From NCBI GenBank assembly GCA_003833135.1, contig QZLH01000151.1, positions 49,615 through 110,419 on the forward strand: 60,805 bases of DNA, read 5' to 3'. Below are positions 27,369 through 40,353 of this stretch, in pieces. A program made the translations under genes and the position numbers. The first letter of the stretch is position 1. Each line of letters opens with the position of its first letter. The DNA is from Oehlia diaphana (lineage: Eukaryota > Glomeromycota > Glomeromycetes > Glomerales > Glomeraceae). The notes beneath the pieces are model-generated. The model ran no database searches. It saw only the letters and a list, made by a program, of their open reading frames with translations, and was not told the DNA's origin.

Positions 27369-30300
27369 AAAGAAGAATAATAATAATAGATATAAGGACT
27401 TTTTTTTGGAAACACAATTTTTTTTTTGGATAGAATTTTAAACAAACAATAATTATAATAATTTTTCATTACCTGACTATTAGGTTATAATTAATCCTTC
27501 CTTTCTTTTAAAAAGAAAATTCTTAAATTACCATTTATATTAGGTAATTACCCTTTTTTCCTCTTACTACCATACATTTCATCCACTGTAATTTATCATA
27601 AACATTCGTTTTCATCATCATTCACAGCATTTCACATCATTCAATTAAACATTAATGTGAATTTTGGGAGAGGGTGATTTTGGGGGGTGCATGTAGTACA
27701 TATAGTGCATAAAGTACATAACTACATATTAGAAAAAAAAGCTAAAAAAAAAAAAAGAAAATTCAAAAAATTCAAAAAAAGACAATTCTATAGGTGGGAT
27801 TTTTTTCTTTTTTTTTAACAAATACAAAGTAAATAATTTTTTTTCATTATTTATTAGATATATTATATATGTATATGTTTTGTTAAAAAACCAAAATTAA
27901 ACTCATTATTTAAACATATATAGATTAATATCTTTTTTTTTTTCCAAGTATTGCAATTTGTATACAAAAAATGTTTATTGTAAAAAAAATTTTAGTCTTT
28001 ATTAGTTGATTCTAAAAATTTCGGAAAAATTGAACTTTGATGACTTTTCAGGGTCCAATCCCTTCTATTTGTTTAAAATATAACCTTTTTACTCTATCTT
28101 TCATAAGAATCTCAAAACTGAAAAAATATTACAATATTGGCCAAATTGGATGATATAAAACTGAACAATTTGGACATAAAGATCCAGTGACTGGACTTAT
28201 AGTCTAACTGGATTTTTATAAAGTGGCACACTGACTACACTAGTTAACAATGAAAAATTTTTTTATTTGATTTCTGAGAGCTATAGATATAAATTCTTTC
28301 AGTAGTAGTAGTTCCTGTAAGAGTTTTTCCACTTTTCGATCAGGTTGGGTGTGTCATGAATGATAGAAATTCACTCAAAGGATTAAAAAATTGTTTAGAA
28401 AGTTAAACTTCTGATTTTTGAATATTTCACATTAACATGGCACTCTTGCTTATTCCAAACTAATGAACTTTCGACCAGATAATAGTTAAGGTTTTCTCTT
28501 CTTTACAGATGATTATATTCAATACAGATTGTTCTATAAAGCCTCATTATTACTACTAGTAATGAGGTTAACTAGTAATTTACTAAACGTAATAAAATCA
28601 CAGACTTTTCAATACAAAAGAATTATTCTTAATATATTTTGACTTAAAGAAACAGAATACAATAAATTACGTGATTCGGGCTCTTAGCTGTGAACATATT
28701 GTAGTTTCGTTTTAATGATGTTTCTATACTAATGCTTAAAGATCACATATTCATACCAGTTTTATTGATCTGAAATTAATGTCAGTTAATTATATACTGA
28801 CGAGATTAGTATCATGAATAAATTAACATTAGCCTTAGTAAAAGCATCACGTTGTGATTCTAATAAATTCTTCAGAAATGCTATAAGAAAAAAGTCATTA
28901 GATACATTTTTTAAGAGCATATATAGAGAGTTTATTATGTATTCATATACCTATATTCCTGACTTTATTTTATAACGAATTTTTATACATATATAGATTT
29001 TTTTAAAAGGAAAAAAAGTTCGCTAAAATCAAAAAAAAACTTTATTTTATTTATCTAATGAATACATCAGATGAATACGTTATGTTCAATCTTATAATTT
29101 TATACCTTGCCTAATCACGAATTTTCGAACTCATGCTTTCATTAACTGATATCTTGATAAAATTTGCTAAGATTTTGTAATTTTTATCAAGAATGTCGTT
29201 GAAACATCGCGTTGAATAAGATATCTTAAAGTTAAGGTTATATCTGAATGATTAAAAAAATGAGCACGATTATAAGTTATAACTTTGTCTGAAATGTGCG
29301 AAATTTTTATTATTTTTTAACAAGCAAATTTATTATTTTATAATATAAAAGAAGTGTCATTATCAAATATGAAATATTATATAAAGTGTACATAAATGTT
29401 ATTTTTTTTTTTTTTTGTTAAAAAAAATTATTTCATACTTTATTATGAATTCATACAAAAAACTCATTTGTACATTTGTATAATTCTAAGTTTAATAGAA
29501 CAATCATAGAACCTCTATCCATAAAATATATTTAGAAGATTTTAAAATTATATAAAAATCAAAGAAATTTAGTTGATAAAAAATATTTGCTTGTTACTAA
29601 ATTATTTTCATAATAAGATACAGTATTTATAATATTTATGATACTATATATATATATATATATATATCAAACCCGTAAGAAATATAAAAATTTGTTTTTT
29701 TTTAAAAAAAAATTTTATAATCTTTCCTCTTTTATTTATTTATTATTTTTTTTTTCCTTCGCGAAGAAGAAAAAAAAAGTGCATATCTATGAACGTTAAT
29801 TTTTTGACCGTGCATTTTAAGTAAAAAATCTCTTTGGACTTATTATTTCTCTTTGAATTATCAGAACCATGCACGAATTTGCACGATGCATTATCATCGT
29901 ATTTGGCACAAGTGGATTTTTTTTTTTTTTTTTGATAAAATTTTATTGATTATACATAATTTTATTTAAAAAAAAAAATTCTTAAAAAATTAAAATTATT
30001 CCAAATTTGGTAGTCCAGACTTGCAACTATACCATTAATCTATGTAAGACGCAAGTCTTTCCCTACATGCAAGATGATGTCAAAATATGATTTCAGATAG
30101 TTTTTCCTTTTTCTTTCCATTGTAATCATTACCTTTATAGGTTGTTATCATTAATATTAGAAATATGTTGTCAATTTTGTCAATTATATTCAAAAACTGA
30201 TCTCTAGTTCAGTAGTATATTAGTAATTCTGCTCAGCAGATGGTATCCTTCTATCCGGTTGGATTACTCTTTCCTTTAGTATCTAGCAGGAAGGTATGGA

Positions 30301-31921
30301 TTCATATTAACATTATATAATTATACCAAAATTACATTGGAAAAAAAATTTTTTATCGTCAATAATATACATTTATCATGAGTTTACAAAATCCCCAAAT
30401 ACTTGTATCAAAAATTTGTCTTTTTAATAAAAGAAAATTTTGATTTTTTTTCCAAGACTTACTCAGTAATTTTGCTAAATTTTTCTAAATTATTGGGTAA
30501 ACGCTAAACCACTGTATTAACATTAATATTTGAAATGTTTAAAATCTTTTAAGAACTAAAGAATTTATTTCTTTAGATTTTACTACCGATTTTGTGGATT
30601 AAAAGTAATGGCAATAGAATTATTTTTTGGGTTTATTTGTCAGCTTATATATATTCTTATTTCTTTTCAAAATGAAAGATTCTAAGTTTTTCACCTAGTG
30701 TTCAAGTCATGGTCAATAAATATATTAGTTATTTGATGTTTCTATATAGACATCAGTGTTTGGTGGAATATTCGATGGATTTTATATTTTTTCTAAGTCG
30801 GTGGAATAACTGACATCGATATATACATAACAACATAATACCGATAAGATAAAGTATCTACACGGCTCATTATTCGATGGATTTTATATTTTTCTAAGTC
30901 GGTGGAATAACTGACATCGGTGTTTACATAATAACATAATACCGATAAAGATAAAGTACCTACACGGCTACACTAGTACATTATGTATACCTTCCATAAG
31001 TGCATTCAGTTCCAGGCTACATATTTCTAAACTAAGTAACAACCCTTTTTAAATGCACGATTAGATAATTATGTTTATGGCCCGAAGGGGAGTTGTACTC
31101 GAAAAATATATATGACAATATTGACAATAAGTTTCAAATGTCTAGGATGATTATTTTGGATTAAACTTAAAGAGTACGGTGTTATCCAAAAATTCGTTGA
31201 TAAATAAAAACCATATAAGTGATCAAGAAAGAAATATTTATAATGTAATAGAGAAAAATCAAAGATACACTGTCTGACTGTCATAATTAGAATATGAAAA
31301 ACAAAGAAAAGGTAGAGTTCTTCTTTATTGCTTTTTTTAAGTAGGAATTTGCACAAAATTTCTGTATACTTTTTTTTTACTTTTACTCAAATAATAAGTA
31401 AATGAAATATTATATAAAATACGAGTAAATTTAGTAATAACTGATAATATTCTGTAATTAATCAATTAATCAAACATGTGTTTATTAATATAACACATTG
31501 TAATGTGTATATAATGCATTTTAACGGACCTTATTGCTTATTTTATATCACAGATAAGAAATAGTGAGTACTTAACGGTTTAACATATATTTATATGATG
31601 CTTCTTTTAAACTATTTAACTTCATTTTAACTTCATTGTTAAATTCGTAATTGAAATCTGAATAACAGTACAAAACTGTTTGATATAAACAATGAAAAGA
31701 CAATGCATATTATTGGCTGATCATTAGTTTTGATCAAACGTATGAAGTATGAACAACACGATCTTTAAACATTCTTTATCAAGATCTCTATTCTGATATA
31801 ATTAAATTTTTTTTTTTCTCTTCTCATCTGAAAATTTTGATACTAAAATTAAATAATAACTTCTCAGCAATAACAAGAGATAATATATATATATATATTT
31901 TTTTTATCAAGTTTAAAAAAC
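27369..31921. other. 4.5-kb intergenic, no gene seen
   Basis: I see no gene here on either strand. The first few hundred bases are the 3' flank of the kinase gene. A tandem duplication at 30770-30969 is listed separately. The region just before 31922 is the promoter/leader of the SANT gene. Confidence 0.5.
30770..30969. repeat. direct tandem duplication, two ~98-bp copies
   Basis: Copy 1 is about 30770-30867 and copy 2 about 30872-30969, period 102. Both run from ATTCGATGGATTTTATATTT through GTCGGTGGAATAACTGACATCG to ACACGGCT with a few differences. No function is apparent. Confidence 0.85.
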
Positions 31922-32653
31922 ATGTCTTTTATATATCTTCAGAAGCAAAATAATAGTAATATGTTCAATTATGTAATGGATGACCCTATGAAAGAACGTA
32001 AGATAAATTTCATCAAATCAGTTTTTAATTTTGCTAGTTATGAAGAAATTGACATTGCATTACAAGACTGTGAAGGAGATGAAACTTTAGTTTTATATAA
32101 AATGTCTTTCTCAATGTACCTTGAAGATATTCGACAAATTATTAAAGAACGTCAATTGAAAGTGTACTTAAGCCGTTTTATTACAGATGAACAAAAGGAA
32201 ATAGCGGCTCTGTATAAAAATGAAGAAGTTGAAACCATCTCTCCTATTCCTTCAATACTTAATGAAACGTTGGCTTGTTCATCATCATCCACAAAATCTA
32301 GTCCACTTACTTCACCTACTTTACCTACTTTTCCGATTTCATCAACTACATCAATTTTGCCGAATACGAACATAAATGATGTGGAAATATCGAAGCAACA
32401 TCCTCTTGAACATAATAATTACCATCTATTTAGAAATGTTTGTTTGGATGAACCCCAAAAAAAAGGAAAATGGTCCGAAGATGAAGATATATTGTTTATG
32501 AAACGATTAGAAGAATTTGGACAACACGGACCATGGGGAGAATTTTCTCTCGCTATACCTGGTAGGAACGGTTACCAATGTCGTGACCATTTTAAAGCCT
32601 TGGTAAAACGTGGATGTATTAAAACAAGAAAATCTGATGAATCAAGTAAATAA
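31922..32653 (+). CDS. UBA/CUE-like plus Myb/SANT domain protein
   Basis: Single-exon gene of 243 residues, probably a DNA- or chromatin-binding protein in the nucleus. Near the N-terminus (about 28-65) a short helical segment with the pattern F..FASYEEIDIALQDCEGDETLVLYKM resembles a UBA/CUE ubiquitin-binding fold. A Ser/Thr/Pro-rich linker follows (about 105-155). Near the C-terminus a SANT/Myb domain begins at GKWSEDEDILFMKRLEEFG and continues through GPWGEFSLAIPGR and QCRDHFKALV. The spaced Trp/Phe residues and basic recognition helix fit one Myb repeat. Either of two in-frame ATGs (31922 or 31961) could be the start. The specific target is unknown, and the UBA call is weaker than the SANT call. 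Confidence 0.8.
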   Translation: MSFIYLQKQNNSNMFNYVMDDPMKERKINFIKSVFNFASYEEIDIALQDCEGDETLVLYKMSFSMYLEDIRQIIKERQLKVYLSRFITDEQKEIAALYKNEEVETISPIPSILNETLACSSSSTKSSPLTSPTLPTFPISSTTSILPNTNINDVEISKQHPLEHNNYHLFRNVCLDEPQKKGKWSEDEDILFMKRLEEFGQHGPWGEFSLAIPGRNGYQCRDHFKALVKRGCIKTRKSDESSK

Positions 32654-32921
32654 AAAATTGAAATAAAAGAGTGATGGTACTTAAAAGATCCTAAGTTGAG
32701 TAATTATTTCTTAAATATTATATGCAGAAATGACAAATTTGTGACGTTTTGTGACGTTTTGTGACGATTTTTTATAAAGATATATATGTATATATATTTT
32801 GTAAATGTTGTAATAAACCTGGTATATCTTAATTGCGTAATTCTTCGTTACACTGATAATGTTTCATTTTTCAGTATGCATATATAAAGATATTAAAAAA
32901 ACATTTTTTCTCTAAGAAAAA

Positions 32922-34037
32922 ATGACTTCTCCACAAGAAAAAAAAATTGCTTAGGATTAGTACAAAATTCGCATGTATTGCCACCACAGTTTCTTCATTA
33001 CTAGACTCATTAATTCCGATTCTGATTTAGCTTCTAGTAACATTGGTCATGGATACAAAACATTAACTGGTCCATCATTTCATTTGATAAAGTACTTTAT
33101 GAATTTATTTCTAAACTTGATTATACTTATAATAATAATTATAAGATTGTATCAATTGGTATTGCAATTTGTAGTTTAATTAGCAAAGAGGGTATCATCA
33201 CTTTATGTGAGATTGAGATACTACAAGGTTGGAGTCCTATTGAACATTTAAAAAATAAATTTAGTCAACATGTGAGATTCCTTACTTTTAATGATTCTAT
33301 TGCTGGATTGGAACATGTTAGAAGAGAATGGCCTGATGTTAAAACTTGTCTTTCATTGTTGGTAATTTATCATAAAAAAAAATTATATTTTAAACTTAAT
33401 AAAAATTTGATAAATATTTTTTTTTTTTTTTTTTTTTTGTTCTTTAAATTTCATTAAGGAACTGGAATTGAAACAGCTTTCTTTTGCAATGGACAAATTG
33501 TTAAAGGTCATGTAAATCTAGCAGGAAATTTCTCCAATGTTTCTTCCACAATATTTCATTTCACATGTAGAATCTTACACCAATAAATTAATGACCCAAT
33601 ACTTTCACCACAAACAATGATGGTTGATGAATAAGCAGGTGGTAGGTCACTAGTTCGTATTATCACTCAAATAATTGGTATCGGTATAGAAGAAGTCTTT
33701 CCAAATGTTGTTCTCCAAGAAAAGTTATTTCAATACCTTCTTCAAATGAAAATAATGATATTGAATTGATAAGAAATTCCTTAAAGTTGTATTGAATTAG
33801 GCCACAGTGCTTTTTATTATCGTATCTCACATTCTTTGCATATTTAATCCAAAAATTTTGGTGCTAGCTGGTGGTGTTTTAAATTTCCCTTTTTATTTTG
33901 ATAGAGTGATGGAAATTGGTGAAAAATATGCTGGGCCATTGCTCCTGAAACTTTAGTGGTTAAAAGTTATTTGAGTAAAGTAATGATTTAGTTTCTAGAG
34001 GTGCCATTGGCTGCTGCTTATGATGATGGAAAATAAT
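32922..34037 (+). pseudogene. ROK-family sugar kinase-like pseudogene
   Basis: Translating in shifting frames recovers blocks in ROK-kinase order. First comes a stretch like IVSIGIAICSLISKEGII with the partner GWSPIEHLKNKFS, then a substrate-site-like TFNDSIAGLEHVRREWPD. An intron-like gap (33363-33458) follows, then a phosphate-loop-like GTGIETAFFCNGQIVKGH with NLAGNFS. A late LAGGVLNFPF block in another frame and a terminal GAIG-like block close it. ROK kinases phosphorylate glucose, N-acetylglucosamine or N-acetylmannosamine. Multiple stops and frame changes (around 33083, 33585, 33780, 33950) break the frame, and the N-terminal DIGGT motif is not recoverable. A decayed copy, not a working gene. 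The family call rests on motif order only. Confidence 0.6.
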
Positions 34038-36176
34038 TCATTTTTTTTGGAAATTATCATTTCAGTTTCGAAAGAAATTGACAGCAGTTTTTAATTTATC
34101 CTTTTATGTATTTAACTTGACTTAATTTGGAATAATTAAATAATACGTCGATCAGCTGTACGATAGCTGCGTATTCATTAAAGATTATATGAGCATGATT
34201 GATATACAGTACATTCAAAAGTTTATATTATTCGTTGGTATAATGTCTTGTTTGAAATTTTTCTCATGATGTAACAAGGACGAAATTCGATTCGTACAAT
34301 ACTTGAAATCATTACATATAAAACTTTCCTAATCTGCTCTAGTGATAATTGATTTCATATGATTTTCTCTATAGTACAATTTTTAGCTTTGTATGTTGTG
34401 ACAAATTCTGAATCCCGTAATAGCCACAGGAATGATATCCAAAGGATTAAAATAACTTCACTAATTGATTCTCTGATAGGTTATATGACGATTTCTAAAA
34501 GAAAGATTCGCAATGACTTGACCATCATCTTTTTTGCCAGCATCGTATCACGACATCTTTTGTCCTTCTATATATTGCCAATAATATATGATAACCGAAT
34601 ACTCGAAGGAAATTATTATTGACAATATTTGTATATATAAAATGTACAATAACATACATTGGATTAAATTATATTTGCTGCGGATACCTATCTATTACTA
34701 ATAAATCCAGCATTTCATTATTAGGCACGTGAAATACGTTTTCATCCGGAAATTTGTGGACGATATTCTATCCCCTAATATTCATTCAAATAAATTAATA
34801 TGAGTTGATTTACCTTATTTTTTGCCATCCGTACTTTTTTCTGTTGCTCCAACGAATACGCCGTTACTAATCATCCGAGCTTTTTTATTCCAATTATTCT
34901 ATTGTATATTTATAATATAGATTTCATATTTTCATTAGATTGTTCTTTATAAACACTATAAACAAATAATCGATATATTGGATAGTACAAGCAGCATTAC
35001 AATGGGAATTTTTTCATATTTTCTTACAATAAAATAAGTTTCTCGCACGAATTGTATAGTTATTGAGCGAAAAAAGTGATGAAAACGGTTTATGACGGAG
35101 GAGGTTAATGCTTACGTTATTGCGCCATTGATCAACATAGTTTACAACTATATACTCATAATATACATTTGTGTTTTTAAATAAAAATAAGTAAAAATTA
35201 TGTATTTAATATAGTACAAATGAAAATGATTATCTATTACGGAAGGGGTTTTACTTTAAAAAAAAAAATGAAATACAAATTTCAAGAATAAAAACAAGTT
35301 AAATAATTAAATTAATAATTTTTTTTTTTGTGAAAATTTTAAGAAATTACAATCCACCTTATCAAACTTTTTTTTTCGAATTTAGAACATGTGTTCTAAA
35401 ATCGAGTTTAGATAGATTATCAAAAAAATTACCCGAATCAGTTGTAGCTCCGGATTAGGCCGGATGTATTGTTACCGGTGTCGAACCAGTTGCTGTGCAG
35501 TGAGGTAATATTTAGCATATTTGTTGTCTTTTTTTCCCAAATGTCGAAATTTTGTTTATAGATAGATGATAGATTGTATGATTTTTTTTTTCTTTTAAAA
35601 AAAAAAGTATATAGGGAACGTTTAAATTTTAATACTACTAGAACATGAAATTCTTTACTTAATATGTCTAAAAACTTTATAATTTTATGGAGGGACAATA
35701 CATGTGAGAAACAAAGCATAACGGTAAAAAATGGCGATAACAGAAAAATTTCGTATCAAAAAATCAGAAAAAGATTAATCTAAGAAGGCGTTATTGCTAT
35801 TGTCGTATGTAACACAATTAGTTATTGTCATTTATGTTCAGATATGATCAGCTTTATTAATCTCTATAAGCAGTATTACTAAATTTGGAAACAAAACCAT
35901 TTTGTGATATTGATATCTAATTGATAAACGCTTCCAGGGGACCCCGTTTACGGGTACTACTGAAATTGTTATACTAATAAAGGTTTCAAGGCAAATAATT
36001 CTTGTTTCATTTAACAAAGGAAATTGTTTTACCGTATGTTTATTTTTTGATTTTTTTTACAATGCAAAATGTCTTTTATTATTTTATTATTTTATTGTAA
36101 ACAAATCATCATCCTTAGGAAAAGAATGTAATAAACGGGTACATGATCAAGAACATTATGTTCGTATAATCAATTT
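34038..36176. other. intergenic, no supported gene
   Basis: About 2.1 kb without a gene that I can support. Open frames at 34359-34622 (plus) and 35438-35719 (minus) have biased low-complexity translations and no recognisable domain. The segment 35430-35510 is less AT-rich and may be a relic. Confidence 0.45.
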
Positions 36177-38747
36177 TTGAGTGATGAGAGAATTTTTCGT
36201 ATTTATAACGATATCTCGGTATCTGAAACCTGCAACAAACTATTTGTTAAAAATGACATAAAATGGGTATCCATTTGCGTTTATCCTTTTAATGAGCATG
36301 ATAGCGAAAATCTGAAATTGAAAGGAATAGTTCAAGACGTAAAAATTTCAAGTACTGAAACATATATATATCTAGTTTAGTAGTATAACACAAAATAACA
36401 AAAACTATTCGGAAATTACCGCGATTCGAAATTGCAAGATTACATAATGTTTACGATGAAGGTTTATATGTACTATATATGGTATTTCGGAAGAAAGTTA
36501 GTTTCAGCCGAATTCATTAGGAAAATTATTTGTTTGGATAGAAATACACAAGAAAATACGATTGAAATTCAAGACGATGGAAAACAAAGAAGTAATTCCT
36601 TGTATAGAAAGGATTATTTTGGGGCAATAAATAAATTCATTGAAAGTGATTTAAGTCTTACATTAAACATTGGCTCAGAAAAATTAATTAACGTCACTTA
36701 TATTGCATTTACAATTAGAATATGGCAACTTTGAAGCATGATGGAAGTTTTGAAAAAACTTTGATTAAGAACCATTTAATTGTTCTCCAGAATTGTTTAT
36801 TCGTGATGATATGAAAAAGACTTCTTTGACATCATCATCAATATCCAATTGGATGTAATGAGTCGTATTTTGAGAGTAACAATGAGATTGTAACGTTTGG
36901 AGTGCTTTGCCGATAACTTCTCGAGAGTTAACTAAACCTGAAAAATGCATCGAGAACTTTTCAAACCTTTTAAAAAGTCTTGCTGAGACTTCTCAACAAG
37001 ATATTCAGTATAGAATTAGCGGTACGAGATACCAAATTAAAATTTACATTGGAATGGTCATCTCTTCCTAAACAATTCCGCAGAAAAAATATTTTACAAC
37101 CATGGATTTATAGATATTGAATAAAAAGATTCGATTATTTTCCCGGTTCTACATGTGATATCTGGAGAGAATTATCTCGTAAAGTATATAAAAAAAAATT
37201 GGGATTATTTTGTTCTATTTGAAATGGCATAATCATCAAAACTAATGGTGGATGAACAAATTTCATAAAACTTATCTTGAAATTTCAATTCAAAAGAAAG
37301 TTCCATGTAATTTTGGATGTGTAACTTTTACTGACATTACATTTCCCGGGTTTCCAGCGTTTCCAGCGATTAGTCGCGTACATTTAGATACATTTAATGG
37401 AGACATTATTCCGCAACAAAGATTTCAAATTCAAGATGTTTACACTTATTTATTTCAATTCAAAAAATTAATATAGATCAAAGATATGAAAAATGGTATC
37501 ATTCAGATTGGAAGTTTGACGTTTTAAATAATTCAGTAGATAGAGTTAAAATATGGTTGAATAATAATAAGACTCCTATACAAAAGTTGCTTACCCTTGA
37601 TATTGTTGTACCCAGTTATAGAGTTGATTTTAAATATCTTGACCCAATTATTAATCTCGAGATACCTATTACAATGTCTACAATTATTTATATAATAATA
37701 GATGATCCAAATTCATCCAATATTATATTTTTAAAAAAATTGTATGAAAAAGATCCTTTTATTAGAATTCGAGTGAACAAAACCAACTTGGGAGCTAGTT
37801 TGTCACGTAATCGTGGATTATACGAATCTAATGCTGATTATATTTTATTCTTGGATGATGATGTGACTCCCGAAAAAGATATCTTGTTTGAATGTGAGAA
37901 AGTTATTAGAGAGTATCCTACTGCTTGTGGATTTATCGGAAGCTCAAAATTTCCACCAGTACCAGCAAATGAAAGCATTTTTAAAAGTGCGGTAGTCTTA
38001 TCCGGAGTCACCTTTTTTTGGGAGATTGTAGAAATTTGGGATAATGATATACCTTGGGGGATAGCTGGTAATTTACTTATTAGGAGTTATAAAGATGATA
38101 TACTTTTTGATTCAAGATTTTCAAAGACTGGTAGAGGAGAAGACATCGATTTTTGCTTGAAAAAAGGAAATTTTTTTATTAAAAATGTAGAAAATGGAAA
38201 AGGATTTCAAGGAGCGCCAAATGTTAAAGTAACTCATCATCGATGGAATGATGGTAAGAGATATTATTGGAGATTTTATAAATGGGCGAAAGGAGATGGT
38301 GTGCCTTGATTAAGATGCATCTAAATTTAACTTATAATGATATTGTACCGAATAGTGCAGAATTATTATTGGGACAACATTTATATTATTTATCACTGTG
38401 ATAATTTCTTCGCTTATTACAGTATTTTATGACAGAGATTATTAATATTTTTACAATTTTGATATTTTTATCAGTACCACATGTAATTATCTCCAATTTT
38501 ATTTTTGATATTCATTTACACTTAATTATACAACGCGTACCCACAATTGGTGGTTATCGTTTATAACTTAGCCATATTCGAATCTTCAATGATTCGTATA
38601 ACGAATGAATTCGGTAGATTGATGGGACATATTGAAAGAAAGGAATGGAATTACATCGGAAAAAGATTTGATTGGTTTGCAAAGAAAAACGGAGGAACTA
38701 TTAATGATGAAATTAGTACTAATTCAAGAAAATTTTCATTTGGGTGA
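36177..38747 (+). pseudogene. broken family 2 glycosyltransferase gene
   Basis: The core, 37557-38309, translates to a GT2 domain: LDIVVPSYRVD, LGASLSRNRGL, the metal-binding ADYILFLDDDVTP, a GNLL acceptor region and GRGEDIDFCL. These enzymes transfer sugars from nucleotide donors, often in wall or glycan synthesis. Upstream frames carry a plausible N-terminal domain of the same protein (VTFTDITFPGFPAFPAISRV at 37320 and onward, plus pieces from 36177 and 36480). After 38309 the frame shifts and continues as IKMHLNLTYNDIVPNSAELL, then hydrophobic remnants and a C-terminal piece at 38547-38747. At least four frame breaks or stops (about 36380, 37240, 37460, 38300) have no splice sites to explain them. 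Either a recent pseudogene or a consensus with several indel errors. Confidence 0.7.
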
Positions 38748-39585
38748 GTTTAATGGTCTTCAGTTCTAGCGTGCTTCTCATCGTAATTAGTGAATCACCT
38801 TCGATGTAAAACGGCGCAGTGTTTTCGGTGATTGTTTAATTCCCCTTTATGGAAATATTTTCATCCGGGAGGAAATCTTGATGATTTCAAACGTACTTCG
38901 TTTATGATTGGCCAGAAGATCTCAACTTTGAGATTATGTATAAACTTTAAAGTTAATCTAGTGAAAGTCCGTGTGTATCGTGTGTATCTTTCGTAAATTA
39001 GGACACTTGTTTTTCTTGTATGGTGTAATTGCATTTAAAAAGTCACGATTTCATTAATCTTATTTATTTTATTTATTTCGTTAAATAAAAAACCCCTTTT
39101 CCACAGTCATATGATCATTTTTGATTTTCGTTATCTATTAAGCATTACCAATTCACGGTAAAAAACAGGTAATTTTTACTGCCTGAGTTGCCTTTGATTT
39201 ATTGGTCATTGTTAATTTAATTAATAATTAGAATTTGAATTTGAACGTGGTACCTATTTATACCAATGAATATAAAAAACCCTATATAAGAATTGATCTT
39301 AACTTTTTTCAAGTGGCTTATTCAATCTTTCACATAAAAGCTTTTTTTCTTTTAATAAACAAATAAAGATAAAGAACTCTTTTCAAGAATAAATTTAAGT
39401 TGACAACTTACAATTTTTTTTCTTATTGCGTTAACAAAAGAAAATAATATAATAATAAAAAAAAAAAAAGAATAATTTCAGGTAATGAACAAATTTTCAG
39501 AAAAAAAAAAAAAAAAAAAAAAATTTAAAAAAATCCAAAATTTTAAAAAAAAAAAAAAAAAAAAAAAAACGGTTTTTGAAAAAAA
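38748..39585. other. intergenic and putative promoter before the gap
   Basis: No gene seen. The 3' half contains a TATA-like element (listed) and pyrimidine-rich leader-like sequence. CAG|GTAATG at 39480 could be the donor of a 5'-UTR intron running across the assembly gap to the acceptor TATTCAG just before the ATG at 40354. Confidence 0.4.
39283..39290 (+). promoter_or_regulatory. TATA-like box, possible zinc-knuckle gene promoter
   Basis: TATATAAG stands out as a canonical TATA element in otherwise mixed sequence, about 1.07 kb before the start codon at 40354. This would fit only if a 5'-UTR intron spans the gap. Assignment is inferred. Confidence 0.3.
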
Positions 39586-39958
39586 NNNNNNNNNNNNNNN
39601 NNNNNNNNNNNNNNNNNNNNNNNNNNNNNNNNNNNNNNNNNNNNNNNNNNNNNNNNNNNNNNNNNNNNNNNNNNNNNNNNNNNNNNNNNNNNNNNNNNNN
39701 NNNNNNNNNNNNNNNNNNNNNNNNNNNNNNNNNNNNNNNNNNNNNNNNNNNNNNNNNNNNNNNNNNNNNNNNNNNNNNNNNNNNNNNNNNNNNNNNNNNN
39801 NNNNNNNNNNNNNNNNNNNNNNNNNNNNNNNNNNNNNNNNNNNNNNNNNNNNNNNNNNNNNNNNNNNNNNNNNNNNNNNNNNNNNNNNNNNNNNNNNNNN
39901 NNNNNNNNNNNNNNNNNNNNNNNNNNNNNNNNNNNNNNNNNNNNNNNNNNNNNNNNNN
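39586..39958. other. assembly gap (373 Ns)
   Basis: A run of N flanked on both sides by long poly-A/T tracts, which probably caused the gap. Reading frames crossing it are meaningless. Confidence 0.99.
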
Positions 39959-40127
39959 CCCCCTTAAATTTTTTTTTTTTTTTTTTTTTTTTTTTGCCAA
40001 TTAAATAATACCCGTAACAATTGTATTATTTTAAATAATAGTCTAATTATTATAAAATATATTATTTAATATTAAACAATTGTTAATAATTTTTTCGAAG
40101 TAATTTTTTTTTTTAATAATGAAATTC

Positions 40128-40158
<31 letters not shown>

Positions 40159-40353
40159 AAAAAAATATAAAAAAAAAAAAAAAAAAAAAAAAGAATTTGA
40201 AAAATTCCAAATCTTTAAAACGAAAAAAAAATCAAAAAAACCTGTTTATGAAAAAAAAAGTGTTGACAAGTTTTAAACTGATTATCTTTTTCTATTTTAT
40301 TATTAGTAATATATTTTATAAAAGAAGAATAATTTTTTTTTTATTCAGTAGTC

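Noticed and set aside
34359..34622. Plus-strand open frame of 87 codons
   Set aside because: Ile/Leu/Ser-rich chance ORF in AT-rich DNA with no recognisable domain or exon partners.
35438..35719. Minus-strand open frame of 93 codons, with a GGTTCGACACC stretch that resembles a tRNA B box
   Set aside because: No matching A box or cloverleaf, and no protein family; possibly a relic but unsupported.
39485..40004. Open frames across the run of Ns
   Set aside because: They exist only because unknown bases cannot contain stops; flanks are homopolymers.
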